Shown: positions 23,401 through 34,700 of the stretch, one piece after another
How the letters are laid out: each line of letters opens with the position of its first letter
How positions within the stretch are numbered: the stretch's first letter is position 1
Program-made: the position numbers and the translations under genes
Source of the DNA: Brachionus manjavacas
Lineage: Eukaryota > Rotifera > Eurotatoria > Ploima > Brachionidae
Length of the DNA stretch: 64,000 nt
Assembly (NCBI GenBank): GCA_019054805.1
Contig: JAHQIY010000015.1
Coordinates: 1,868,001 to 1,932,000, forward strand
Direction: 5' to 3'
Notes under the pieces: model-generated
Told to the model about the DNA's origin: nothing
Database searches by the model: none
Seen by the model: the letters and a program-made list of their open reading frames with translations, nothing else

Positions 23401-23798
23401 GAACTTAATCTTATCCTAAATTAACATAGAACAATACACAAAAATTCTTATTTTGTAAAATATTAATTTTATTAAATAAAAAATCAAAAAATAAAATCTA
23501 ATAATTAATTCAATTTTGAGTTTGAAGCAACGTGATGCAAAAAATAAAGATATAAAGTATTTGAGAATAAGTTTTGGTAAAAAACTTTAAAAAAAAAAAT
23601 GTGTACAAAAAAGAGAAAAGATAAGTTAAAAAAGATTAATGACAAATAAATATTTATAAAAAAAATCATAATAAAATTAATATAAAAGAAAATTAAAGAA
23701 AAAAAAAATCTGTAATAAAAGAAGGTAAAAAAAAATAGTAATCATAAAGAAAAAAAGAAAAATAAAATTAAAATTTTATTCAAAAAAGTGCTCTGTAA
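23400..23798 (+). repeat. Duplicated 5' flank, copy A (copy B at 27905-28309)
   Basis: About 400 bp upstream of array 2 match the 400 bp upstream of array 3, from GAACTTAATCTTATCCTAAA down to GTGCTCTG, with scattered differences. Because copy B ends at the ATG of a signal peptide, this segment probably carries the promoter and 5' UTR of the gene family. In copy A the homologous ATG is at 23799. Confidence 0.85.
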
Positions 23799-23805
23799 TG
23801 GATGA

Positions 23806-25554
23806 AAGTGTACTGACAAGGACAGTACAATTTTACAATTTTTATCATCATCAGTTCAGGAAAATCTAGAGACAACATCCAGTTTTTCATCCTTAGAAAC
23901 TAATTCATCACAGTTTTCAACACATGATCTGTCATCTTCAATTCCTGACAAGGACAGTACACTGTCAACAGAATATGCTACGACAAAAGAGGATGATAAA
24001 TCGACCTCAAAAACAAATGATAGATCATCGTCGTCCGTTCAAACAAGTACATTTTATTCGTCAGATACTTTTTCATCGACAATTCTACCATCATCATCTG
24101 ATAAAAGCGATGAAACTCTATCAATAAGCCAAAAGTCTAGCTCTTCGATGATAGATAATTATTCACAATCAGATACAAATCGCCCAACTGAAACAAGTTC
24201 TACTCAATTTTTATCATCATCAGTTCAGGAAAATCTAGAGACAACATCCAGTTTTTCATCCTTAGAAACTAATTCATCACAGTTTTCAACACATGATCTG
24301 TCATCTTCAATTCCTGACAAGGACAGTACACTGTCAACAGAATATGCTACGACAAAAGAGGATGATAAATCGACCTCAAAAACAAATGATAGATCATCGT
24401 CGTCCGTTCAAACAAGTACATTTTATTCGTCAGATACTTTTTCATCGACAATTCTACCATCATCATCTGATAAAAGCGATGAAACTCTATCAATAAGCCA
24501 AAAGTCTAGCTCTTCGATGATAGATAATTATTCACAATCAGATACAAATCGCCCAACTGAAACAAGTTCTACTCAATTTTTATCATCATCAGTTCAGGAA
24601 AATCTAGAGACAACATCCAGTTTTTCATCCTTAGAAACTAATTCATCACAGTTTTCAACACATGATCTGTCATCTTCAATTCCTGACAAGGACAGTACAC
24701 TGTCAACAGAATATGCTACGACAAAAGAGGATGATAAATCGACCTCAAAAACAAATGATAGATCATCGTCGTCCGTTCAAACAAGTACATTTTATTCGTC
24801 AGATACTTTTTCATCGACAATTCTACCATCATCATCTGATAAAAGCGATGAAACTCTATCAATCAGCCAAAAGTCTAGCTCTTCGATGATAGATAATTAT
24901 TCACAATCAGATACAAATCGCCCAACTGAAACAAGTTCTACTCAATTTTTATCATCATCAGTTCAGGAAAATCTAGAGACAACATCCAGTTTTTCATCCT
25001 TAGAAACTAATTCATCACAGTTTTCAACACATGATCTATCATTTTCAATTCCTGACAAGGACAGTACACTGTCAACAGAATATGCTACGACAAAAGAGGA
25101 TGATAAATCCACCTCAACAACAAATGATACACAAACAACAAGTTATGATTCTACCTCAAAGTATGGAAATTCAACAGCGGCCGGAAGTGCTTCTTCTACA
25201 CTAATTCTTATCAGTTCATCTTTTACTACAGCAACATCAGCTTCATCTCCAGAAAGAACTTCAACAATTTCATTTGCAACAACTAAATTGAGTTCTACAA
25301 TTGAATCGTTAACATCAATTTCAAATACTGGAACATCTAGTCCATCCAATTTTTCTTCTCAAATATTAACAACGTTGTCTGAAAATTTAAATAATGCCTC
25401 AGCTGATAAAACTTGGTTGAAATATCTTTTTGGATTTGGTGTACCAGCATTGATTGGCGTTTCTATAGGAATTTGTTTTTTCAAATCATGTTTTAAATCC
25501 AAGCTTCGTGTCAGGAGTTCAGATTCAATTAGTTTACAAGACTATTCAAAATAA
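23806..25554 (+). CDS. Small mucin-like repeat membrane protein (array 2 gene), signal peptide lost
   Basis: The frame is open from just after the TGA at 23803 to the TAA at 25552. It encodes 3.5 of the 123-residue units, then about 90 residues of different Ser/Thr-rich sequence (from 25122, TQTTSYDSTSKYG), a membrane helix (about 25423-25482, preceded by TWLKY), a Cys pair at the membrane edge and a short basic tail ending LQDYSK. The first ATG in this frame is at 24148. The ATG homologous to the gene 3 start (23799) is in another frame and gives only 23 residues, because the signal-peptide segment has been replaced by a broken repeat piece. So the gene is either 5'-disabled or starts inside the repeats. 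No MAM module is present, unlike gene 1. Confidence 0.65.
   Translation, partial: KCTDKDSTILQFLSSSVQENLETTSSFSSLETNSSQFSTHDLSSSIPDKDSTLSTEYATTKEDDKSTSKTNDRSSSSVQTSTFYSSDTFSSTILPSSSDKSDETLSISQKSSSSMIDNYSQSDTNRPTETSSTQFLSSSVQENLETTSSFSSLETNSSQFSTHDLSSSIPDKDSTLSTEYATTKEDDKSTSKTNDRSSSSVQTSTFYSSDTFSSTILPSSSDKSDETLSISQKSSSSMIDNYSQSDTNRPTETSSTQFLSSSVQENLETTSSFSSLETNSSQFSTHDLSSSIPDKDSTLSTEYATTKEDDKSTSKTNDRSSSSVQTSTFYSSDTFSSTILPSSSDKSDETLSISQKSSSSMIDNYSQSDTNRPTETSSTQFLSSSVQENLETTSSFSSLETNSSQFSTHDLSFSIPDKDSTLSTEYATTKEDDKSTSTTNDTQTTSYDSTSKYGNSTAAGSASSTLILISSSFTTATSASSPERTSTISFATTKLSSTIESLTSISNTGTSSPSNFSSQILTTLSENLNNASADKTWLKYLFGFGVPALIGVSIGICFFKSCFKSKLRVRSSDSISLQDYSK
23836..25121 (+). repeat. Array 2: 3.5 nearly identical 369-bp units
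   Basis: Three successive units encode the same protein sequence (including the private STSKTND variant) and differ by very few bases, such as AATAAGCC against AATCAGCC (synonymous). The array begins abruptly in mid-unit at CAATTTTTATC and diverges after ACAACAAATGATAC. Confidence 0.95.
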
Positions 25555-26941
25555 AAACTTTTTAATTTTTAAAAAGTTTTTATTGATCAATCCACCTCAA
25601 CATCAAAGAAGCATTTTTAATTTATTTGATTTTATTTGATTTTTTTAAATTAAAGCATATTTGATTATTAATTTTTTTATTTTAGTACATAGAATTTCAT
25701 TTTATTAATTAATGACTGTTTTCGGTATCAAAAACACGGATCTATCTACCGTAATATTACCCATTTTTCAGTAAAATCTGATAGCCTTAGTCATGAAAAT
25801 TTCAAGATCTATCAAGTGTTAAATTTGATTTTCCGAAATTCGAAAAATTCATTCCAAAATAGCTTCTATTTTTCTCATATTTTTACAATTTTTTAAATTT
25901 TTAGCTTTTTTAGATTAAACATAAAAATTAGTGATTTTTTAGCAAATTGAATTTCACATTCAAATTTAAAGGATATTTTGAACCTCAAAAGCGAACTTAA
26001 ATTTTTGATTTTTTTTAAAATTTGGATTCAAATTCATATAGCTAATGATTAAAAAAGCTTGATATAATAATCATTCCCTCTTTAGATAGCTGAGACTATA
26101 ATACAATAATATTGTCATAATTATAATAATCATTTTAGACCGAGTATTACACAATAATACTAAAAATTGACTTTTTTAGCATTCAAAGTTAAGTTTTGAT
26201 GCTTTCCCTTAATTTTTATAAATAGATCGACCCAGATTCTGAAAGCTGATCAAAAACTCACTTAACTGATAAATTTTCAACCGTCCCTTATATATCCTTC
26301 TGAGGTAAAGACAATGAAAAAATTTAAAAGTAAAAATCCTTTTTGTACTTTTTAATAATTAATTTTTTTGACCCTGTTCCTTTTTGTACTTTCTGTACTT
26401 TTTGTGCTTTTTCATTATATTATTTTATTTGGACCTTTTCCTTTTTGTACTTTTTGTCCTTTTTGTTCTTAATGGTAATAAAAAAATCTTTTATTAATGA
26501 ATATTTTAAATATCAATTTTCAATTTAAATAATATTTTCCTTACCTTCAGCATACTCGAATCCCTAAACCATGGCTCCGCCCAGAACCCCGTTTAAATAT
26601 TAATTAAATGATTAAAATTACCATTAATTAAAAAAAGTACAGAAAGGAACAGTGCCAAATAAAATAATATTTTTAAAAAGTACAAAAAGTACAGAAACGA
26701 AAATGTTTTTTAAAAGTTTGATCTCATTGAATGATGAAAAAAGTTCGATCCATGAAATATTTAAGTATATATGTAATAGTAAATTTTGATAAAACGTAAA
26801 AATAAAAATAAACTGATCTATTAGTAAATCTTTTCTTATTTTTAATTTAACAAAACCGACTGACTCGTGGTAATCCACCGGTCAGCCAATGATGTTTAAT
26901 AAAGTTTGATCTATTAGTAAAAAAATATTCAATTATTCTTA
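25555..26941. other. Intergenic AT-rich DNA after the array 2 gene
   Basis: AATAAA overlaps the stop codon of the array 2 gene (25550-25555). The rest is AT-rich with no supported gene. It contains the inverted repeat listed at 26390-26698. Confidence 0.5.
26390..26698. repeat. Inverted repeat with GTACTTTTTG-type arms
   Basis: The left arm 26390-26457 and the reverse complement of 26631-26698 share TTTCTGTACTTTTTGT, ATATTATTTTATTTGG and TTCCTTT-TGTACTTTTT in the same order, about 65 bp with a few mismatches, around a 170-bp spacer. This fits a foldback or MITE-like element, but no target-site duplication was identified. Confidence 0.55.
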
Positions 26942-27355
26942 TTATCAAATTTTACTGGCATCTTGAAGTTTATGATCAATTTTTGATACTCAAAATGATC
27001 AAACTATGTTTTTATTATTAAATAAATTGTTATTATTTAAAATAATAATTGCAGAGGTATATTTTTGGATTTAACATACTTTGTTGAAGCTTAAGGTAGA
27101 CTCTGCAATGTCAAAATTAATATTGCAGAGTGCACACTACTAAATGATACAATTTTAAGTAAATTATTTTTTGCAGACTTAAGCAGAATTTATCTCTAGA
27201 TTTAATAAAGAATGTTTAATCCAAAAATGTATCACTGCACTTATTCTATCAAGAAATAACAATTTATTACATAATTAAAGCTTGATTTGATCATTTTGAG
27301 CATCAAAAACTGATAATACACTTCAAAATGGCATTTTACTATGTAAATTTTGATA
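26942..27355. mobile_element. Foldback/MITE-like element with long imperfect inverted arms
   Basis: The left arm (26942 to about 27107) and the reverse complement of the right arm (about 27172-27355) share, in order, ATCAAA-TTTTAC, CAT-TTGAAG, TTTTTGATACTCAAAATGAT, AATAAATTGTTATT, TGCAG-G-TA and TTTTTGGATT-AACAT. The arms are about 165 bp with several indels. No ORF belongs to it, so it would be non-autonomous. Confidence 0.65.
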
Positions 27356-27488
27356 TTTACTGATGCAACCGTAAATATAAAAAAAAACCTGCTATAGTTA
27401 AAATATATATTAACTTTTCAGTAAATTTTGATATAAATATTTCTAAATAAAAATTATGTAAAAAAATTAGACAAAATAATTCAATGAA

Positions 27489-27644
27489 ATGTCAATTGAT
27501 GGTGGTCAAAGAATGGTGAGATGCAATTGTACATCTCAGTGTATTACATATCGATGCGGTTGTAGAAAATCGAAGCTCTTGTGTAATTCCAGATCTCATG
27601 GATAAAAAAAAATATGCTCCAATAAACTTTTTATCAATATTTAC
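27489..27644 (+). pseudogene. Cys-rich transposon-derived C-terminal relic
   Basis: A frame from 27489 to 27605 reads MSIDGGQRMVRCNCTSQC, then RCGCRKSKLLCNS. After an A-run (27603-27610) a shifted frame continues KICSNKLF. The spacing C-x-C-x3-C, C-x-C, C and a final C-x-NK resembles the Cys-rich tail of integrase/KRAB-A-like domesticated and transposon proteins that I know from invertebrate genomes. It is tiny and frameshifted, so it is a relic at best. Confidence 0.4.
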
Positions 27645-27904
27645 GCTTAATTTCATTTATTTCAGATTATTGCTAAAATTATCTTTTTAATTTCATTTAT
27701 TAACAGGAAAAAAAGAAAAAACGGGATAATTTGTTAATTTTATTTAAATTTATATCAAAATTAACATCTAGTAACGTTAATTTTGATATTTCCGTATTTT
27801 TAAAATAACGATAACATTTATAAGCTTTTACTCTTTTATTTTTATTTAATTAATTTTATTTTTAATAAATAAACCAAAATTTTTTTTTAAATTTTCAACT
27901 ATGA

Positions 27905-28309
27905 AGAAACTTAATCTTATCCTAAATTAACATAGAACAATACACAAAAATTCTTATTTTGTTAAATATTAATTTTATTAAATAAAAAAATCAAAAAATA
28001 TAATCTAAGATTTAATTCAATTCTGAGTTTGAAGCAACGTGATGTAAAAAAAATAAAGATATAAAATATTTAAGAATAAGTTTTGGTTAAAAACTTTAAA
28101 AAAAAAGATGTGTACATAAAAGAGAAAAGAAAGGTGAAAAAATATAAATAACAAATAAATATTCATTAAAATATTCAAAATAAAATTAAAATAAAAAAAA
28201 ATTAAAGAAAAAAAAAATCTGTAATAAAAGAAGATAAATAAAAAAATAAGGGACGATAAGAAAAAAAGAAACATAAAATAAAATTTTTTTTTTAAAAAAG
28301 CGCTCTGAA
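27905..28309 (+). promoter_or_regulatory. Duplicated 5' flank, copy B: probable promoter/5' UTR of gene 3
   Basis: Homologous to 23400-23798, and ends directly at the ATG of the gene 3 signal peptide (GCGCTCTGAA then ATG). No single TATA box stands out in this AT-rich stretch. The function is inferred from its conserved position upstream of two arrays. Confidence 0.5.
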
Positions 28310-31300
28310 ATGAATAAAAAAATATTTTTATTTATTGTTTGGAAGCTGATAATATTATCAAGCATTTCATCCTTAGAAACTAATTCATCACCGTTGTTAA
28401 CACATGATCTGTCATCTTCAATTCCTGACAAGGACAGTACACTGTCAACAGAATATGCTACGACAAAAATGGATGATAAATCCACCTCAACAACAAATGA
28501 TAGATCATCGTCGTCCGTTCAAACAAGTACATTTTATTCGTCAGATACTTCTTCATCGACAATTCTACCATCATCATCTGATAAAAGCGATGAAACTCTA
28601 TCAATCAGCCAAAAGTCTAGCTCTTCGATGATAGATAATTATTCACAATCAGATACAAATCGCCCAACTGAAACAAGTTCTACTCAATTTTTATCATCAT
28701 CAGTTCAGGAAAATCTAGAGACAACATCCAGTTTTTCATCCTTAGAAACTAATTCATCACAGTTTTCAACACATGATCTTTCATTTTCAATTCCTGACAA
28801 GGACAGTACACTGTCAACAGAATATGCTACGACAAAAATGGATGATAAATCCACCTCAGCAACAAATGAAAGATCATCGTCGACCGTTCAAACAAGTACA
28901 TTTTATTCGTCAGATACTTTTTCATCGACAATTCTACCATCATCATCCGATAAAAGCGATGAAACTCTATCAATCAGCCAAAAGTCTAGCTCTTCGATGA
29001 TAGATAATTATTCACAATCAGATACAAATCGCCCAACTGAAACAAGTTTTACTCAATTTTTATCATCATCAGTTCAGGAAAATCTAGAGACAACATCCAG
29101 TTTTTCATCCTCAGAAACTATTTCATCACAGTTTTCAACACATGATCTGTCATCTTCAATTCCTGACAAGGACATTACACTGTCAACAGAATATGCTACG
29201 ACAAAAGAGGATGATAAATCCACCTCAACAACAAATGATAGATCATCGTCGTCCGTTCAAACAAGTACATTTTATTCGTCAGATACTTCTTCATCGACAA
29301 TTCTACCATCATCATCTGTTAAAAGCGATGAAACTCTATCAATCAGCCAAAAGTCTAGCTCTTCGATGATAGATAATTATTCACAATCAGATACAAATCG
29401 CCCAACTGAAACAAGTTCTACTCAATTTTTATCATCATCAGTTCAGGAAAATCTAGAGACAACATCCAGTTTTTCATCCTTAGAAACTAATTCATCACAC
29501 TTTTCAACTCATGATCTAACATTTTCAAATCCTGACAAGGACAGTACACTGTCAACAGAATATGCTACGACAAAAATGGATGATAAATCCACCTCAGCAA
29601 CAAATGAAAGATCATCGTCGTCCGTTAAAACAAGTACATTTTATTCGTCAGATACTTCTTCATCGACAATTCTACCATCATCATCTGATAAAAGCGATGA
29701 AACTCTATCAATCAGCCAAAAGTCTAGCTCTTCGATGATAGATAATTATTCACAATCAGATACAAATCGCCCAACTGAAACAAGTTCTACTCAATTTTTA
29801 TCATCATCAGTTCAGGAAAATCTAGAGACAACATCCAGTTTTTCATCCTTAGAAACTAATTCATCACAGTTTTCAACACATGATCTTTCATTTTCAATTC
29901 CTGACAAGGACAGTACACTGTCAACAGAATATGCTACGACAAAAGAGGATGATAAATCCACCTCAGCAACAAATGAAAGATCATCGTCGACCGTTCAAAC
30001 AAGTACATTTTATTCGTCAGATACTTTTTCATCGACAATTCTACCATCATCATCCGATAAAAGCGATGAAACTCTATCAATCAGCCAAAAGTCTAGCTCT
30101 TCGATGATAGATAATTATTCACAATCAGATACAAATCGCCCAACTGAAACAAGTTTTACTCAATTTTTATCATCATCAGTTCAGGAAAATCTAGAGACAA
30201 CATCCAGTTTTTTATCCTTAGAAACTAATTCATCACAGTTTTCAACACATGATCTATCATCTTCTATTCCTGACATGGAGAGTACACTGTCAACAGAATA
30301 TGCTACGACAAAAGAGGATGATAAATCCACCTCAACAACAAATGATAGATCATCGTCGTCCGTTCAAACAAGTACATTTTATTCGTCAGATACTTTTTCA
30401 TCGACAATTCTACCATCATCATCTGATAAAAGCGATGAAACTCTATCAATCAGCCAAAAGTCTAGCTTTTCGATGATAGATAATTATTCACAATCAGTTA
30501 CAAATCGCCCAACTGAAACAAGTTTTACTCAATTTTTATCATCATCAGTTCAGGAAAATCTAGAGACAACATCCAGTTTTTCATCCTTAGAAACTAATTC
30601 ATCACAGTTTTCAACACATGATCTATCATTTTCAATTCCTGACAAGGACAGTACACTGTCAACAGAATATGCTACGACAAAAGAGGATGATAAATCCACC
30701 TCAACAACAAATGATAGATCATCGTCGTCCGTTAAAACAAGTACATTTTATTCGTCAGATACTTCTTCATCGACAATTCTACCATCATCATCTGTTAAAA
30801 GCGATGAAACTCTGCCAATTAGCCAAAAGTCTAGCTCTTCGATGATAGATAATTATTCACTATCGGATACAAATCGCCCAACTGAAACAAGTTCTACTCA
30901 ATTTTTATCATCATCAGTTCAGGAAAATCTAGAGACAACATCCAGTTTTTCATCCTTAGAAACTAATTCATCACAGTTTTCAACACATGATCTTATATCT
31001 TCAATTCCTGACAAGGACAGTACACTGTCAACAGAATATGCTACGACAAAAATGGATGATAAATCCACCTCAGCAACAAATGAAAGATCATCGTCGTCCG
31101 TTAAAACAAGTACATTTTATTCGTCAGATACTTCTTCATCGACAATTCTACCATCATCATCTGTTAAAAGCGATGAAACTCTGCCAATTAGCCAAAAGTC
31201 TAGCTCTTCGATGATAGATAATTATTCACTATCGGATACAAATCGCCCAACTGAAACAAAATCTACTCAATTTTTATCATCATCAGTTCAGGAAAATCTA

Positions 31301-31702
31301 GAGACAACATCCAGTTTTTCATCCTTAGAAACTAATTCATCACAATTTTCAACACATGATCTTATATCTTCAATTCCTGACATGGAGAGTTCACTGACTA
31401 CAGAATATGCTACGACAAAAATGGATGATAAATCCACCTCAGCAACAAATGATAGATCATCGTCGTCCGTTCAAACAAGTACATTTTATTCGTCAGATAC
31501 TTCTTCATCGACAATTCTACCATCATCATCTGTTAAAAGCGATGAAACTCTATCAATCAGCCAAAAGTCTAGCTCTTCGATGATAGATAATTATTCACAA
31601 TCGGATACAAATCGCCCAACTGAAACAAGGTACTCAATTTTTATCATCATCAGTTCAGGAAAATCTAGAGACAACATCCAGTTTTTTATCCTTAGAAACT
31701 AA
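28310..31702 (+). CDS. Secreted mucin-like repeat protein, intact N-terminal ORF of gene 3
   Basis: The ATG at 28310 opens MNKKIFLFIVWKLIILSS, a classic signal peptide (two Lys, a hydrophobic core, small residues before the likely cleavage). It passes straight into the 123-residue repeats at SSLETNSS (about 28364). About nine units read without interruption, until a two-base loss at about 31629 (ACAAGGTACTC instead of ACAAGTTCTACTC) shifts the frame and ends the ORF at 31702. The start choice is firm because the signal peptide and the conserved 5' flank agree. The predicted product is a secreted, heavily O- and N-glycosylated, Cys-free Ser/Thr chain of about 1,100 residues, if this frame is used alone. 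Confidence 0.7.
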   Translation: MNKKIFLFIVWKLIILSSISSLETNSSPLLTHDLSSSIPDKDSTLSTEYATTKMDDKSTSTTNDRSSSSVQTSTFYSSDTSSSTILPSSSDKSDETLSISQKSSSSMIDNYSQSDTNRPTETSSTQFLSSSVQENLETTSSFSSLETNSSQFSTHDLSFSIPDKDSTLSTEYATTKMDDKSTSATNERSSSTVQTSTFYSSDTFSSTILPSSSDKSDETLSISQKSSSSMIDNYSQSDTNRPTETSFTQFLSSSVQENLETTSSFSSSETISSQFSTHDLSSSIPDKDITLSTEYATTKEDDKSTSTTNDRSSSSVQTSTFYSSDTSSSTILPSSSVKSDETLSISQKSSSSMIDNYSQSDTNRPTETSSTQFLSSSVQENLETTSSFSSLETNSSHFSTHDLTFSNPDKDSTLSTEYATTKMDDKSTSATNERSSSSVKTSTFYSSDTSSSTILPSSSDKSDETLSISQKSSSSMIDNYSQSDTNRPTETSSTQFLSSSVQENLETTSSFSSLETNSSQFSTHDLSFSIPDKDSTLSTEYATTKEDDKSTSATNERSSSTVQTSTFYSSDTFSSTILPSSSDKSDETLSISQKSSSSMIDNYSQSDTNRPTETSFTQFLSSSVQENLETTSSFLSLETNSSQFSTHDLSSSIPDMESTLSTEYATTKEDDKSTSTTNDRSSSSVQTSTFYSSDTFSSTILPSSSDKSDETLSISQKSSFSMIDNYSQSVTNRPTETSFTQFLSSSVQENLETTSSFSSLETNSSQFSTHDLSFSIPDKDSTLSTEYATTKEDDKSTSTTNDRSSSSVKTSTFYSSDTSSSTILPSSSVKSDETLPISQKSSSSMIDNYSLSDTNRPTETSSTQFLSSSVQENLETTSSFSSLETNSSQFSTHDLISSIPDKDSTLSTEYATTKMDDKSTSATNERSSSSVKTSTFYSSDTSSSTILPSSSVKSDETLPISQKSSSSMIDNYSLSDTNRPTETKSTQFLSSSVQENLETTSSFSSLETNSSQFSTHDLISSIPDMESSLTTEYATTKMDDKSTSATNDRSSSSVQTSTFYSSDTSSSTILPSSSVKSDETLSISQKSSSSMIDNYSQSDTNRPTETRYSIFIIISSGKSRDNIQFFILRN

Positions 31703-34700
31703 TTCATCACAGTTTTCAACACATGATCTATCATCTTCAATTCCTGACAAGGACAGTACACTGTCAACAGAATATGCTACGACAAAAATGGATGATAAAT
31801 CCACCTCAGCAACAAATGAAAGATCATCGTCGTCCGTTAAAACAAGTACATTTTATTCGTCAGATACTTCTTCATCGACAATTCTACCATCATCATCTGT
31901 TAAAAGCGATGAAACTCTGCCAATTAGCCAAAAGTCTAGCTCTTCGATGATAGATAATTATTCACTATCGGATACAAATCGCCCAACTGAAACAAAATCT
32001 ACTCAATTTTTATCATCATCAGTTCAGGAAAATCTAGAGACAACATCCAGTTTTTCATCCTTAGAAACTAATTCATCACAGTTTTCAACACATGATCTTT
32101 CATTTTCAATTCCTGACAAGGACAGTACACTGTCAACAGAATATGCTACGACAAAAATGGATGATAAATCCACCTCAACAACAAATGATAGATCATCGTC
32201 GACCGTTCATACAAGTACATTTTATTCGTCAGATACTTCTTCATCGACAATTCTACCATCATCATCTGTTAAAAGCGATGAAACTCTGCCAATTAGCCAA
32301 AAGTCTAGCTCTTCGATGATAGATAATTATTCACTATCGGATACAAATCGCCCAACTGAAACAAAATCTACTCAATTTTTATCATCATCAGTTCAGGAAA
32401 ATCTAGAGACAACATCCAGTTTTTCATCCTTAGAAACTAATTCATCACAGTTTTCAACACATGATCTATCATCTTCTATTCCTGACATGGAGAGTTCACT
32501 GACTACAGAATATGCTACGACAAAAATGGATGATAAATCCACCTCAGCAACAAATGATAGATCATCGTCGTCCGTTCAAACAAGTACATTTTATTCGTCT
32601 GATACTTCTTCATCGACAATTCTACCATCATCATCTGTTAAAAGCGATGAAACTCTATCAATCAGCCAAAAGTCTAGCTCTTCGATGATAGATAATTATT
32701 CACTATCGGATACAAATCGCCCAACTGAAACAAGTTCGACTCGACTTTTATCATCATTAGTTCAGGAAAATCTAGAGACAACATCCAGTTTTTCATCCTT
32801 AGAAACTAATTCATCACAGTTTTCAAAACATGATCTTATATCTTCAATTCCTGACAAGGACAGTACACTGTCAACAGAATATGCTACGACAAAAATGGAT
32901 GATAAATCCACCTCAACAACAAATTATAGATTATCGTCGACCGTTCATACAAGTACATTTTATTCGTCAGATACTTTTTCATCGACAATTCTACTATCAT
33001 CATCTGTTAAAAGCGATGAAACTCTATCAATTAGCCAAAAGTCTAGCTCTTCGATGATAGATAATTATTCACTATCGGATACAAATCGCCCAACTGAAAC
33101 AAGTTCTACTCAATTTTTATCATCATCAGTTCAGGAAAATCTAGAGACAACATCCAGTTTTTCATCCTTAGAAACTAATTCATCACAGTTTTCAACACAT
33201 GATCTATCATCTTCTATTCCTGACATGGAGAGTTCACTGACTACAGAATATGCTACGACAAAAATGGATGATAAATCCACCTCAGCAACAAATGATAGAT
33301 CATCGTCGTCCGTTCAAACAAGTACATTTTATTCGTCAGATACTTCTTCATCGACAATTCTACCATCATCATCTGTTAAAAGCGATGAAACTCTATCAAT
33401 CAGCCAAAAGTCTAGCTCTTCGATGATAGATAATTATTCACTATCGGATACAAATCGCCCAACTGAAACAAGTTCTACTCAATTTTTATCATCATCAGTT
33501 CAGGAAAATCTAGAGACAACATCCAGTTTTTCATCCTTAGAAACTAATTCATCACAGTTTTCAACACATGATCTTATATCTTCAATTCCTGACAAGGACA
33601 GTACACTGTCAACAGAATATGCTACGACAAAAATGGATGATAAATCCACCTCAACAACAAATGATAGATCATCGTCGACCGTTCATACAAGTACATTTTA
33701 TTCGTCAGATACTTCTTCATCGACAATTCTACCATCATCATCTGATAAAAGCGATGAAACTCTATCAATCAGCCAAAAGTCTAGCTCTTCGATGATAGAT
33801 AATTATTCACAATCAGATACAAATCGCTCGACTGAAACAAGTTCGACTCGACTTTTATCATCATTAGTTCAGGAAAATCTAGAGACAACATCCAGTTTTT
33901 CATCCTTAGAAACTAATTCATCACAGTTTTCAAAACATGATCTTATATCTTCAATTCCTGACAAGGACAGTACACTGTCAACAGAATATGCTACGACAAA
34001 AATGGATGATAAATCCACCTCAACAACAAATTATAGATTATCGTCGACCGTTCATACAAGTACATTTTATTCGTCAGATACTTTTTCATCGACAATTCTA
34101 CTATCATCATCTGTTAAAAGCGATGAAACTCTATCAATTAGCCAAAAGTCTAGCTCTTCGATGATAGATAATTATTCACTATCGGATACAAATCGCCCAA
34201 CTGAAACAAGTTCTACTCAATTTTTATCATCATCAGTTCAGGAAAATCTAGAGACAGCATCCAGTTTTTCATCCTTAGAAACTAATTCATCACACTTTTC
34301 AACTCATGATCTATCATTTTCAATTCCTGACAAGGACAGTACACTGTCAACAGAATATGCTACGACAAAAATGGTAGATAAATCCACCTCAACAACAAAT
34401 GATAGATCATCGTCGTCCGTTCAAACAAGTACATTTTATTCGTCAGATACTTCTTCATCGACAATTCTACCATCATCATCTGTTAAAAGCGATGAAACTC
34501 TATCAATCAGCCAAAAGTCTAGCTCTTCGATGATAGATAATTATTCACTATCGGATACAAATCGCCCAACTGAAACAAGTTCTACTCAATTTTTATCATC
34601 ATCAGTTCAGGAAAATCTAGAGACAACATCCAGTTTTTCATCCTTAGAAACTAATTCATCACACTTTTCAACTCATGATCTATCATTTTCAATTCCTGAC

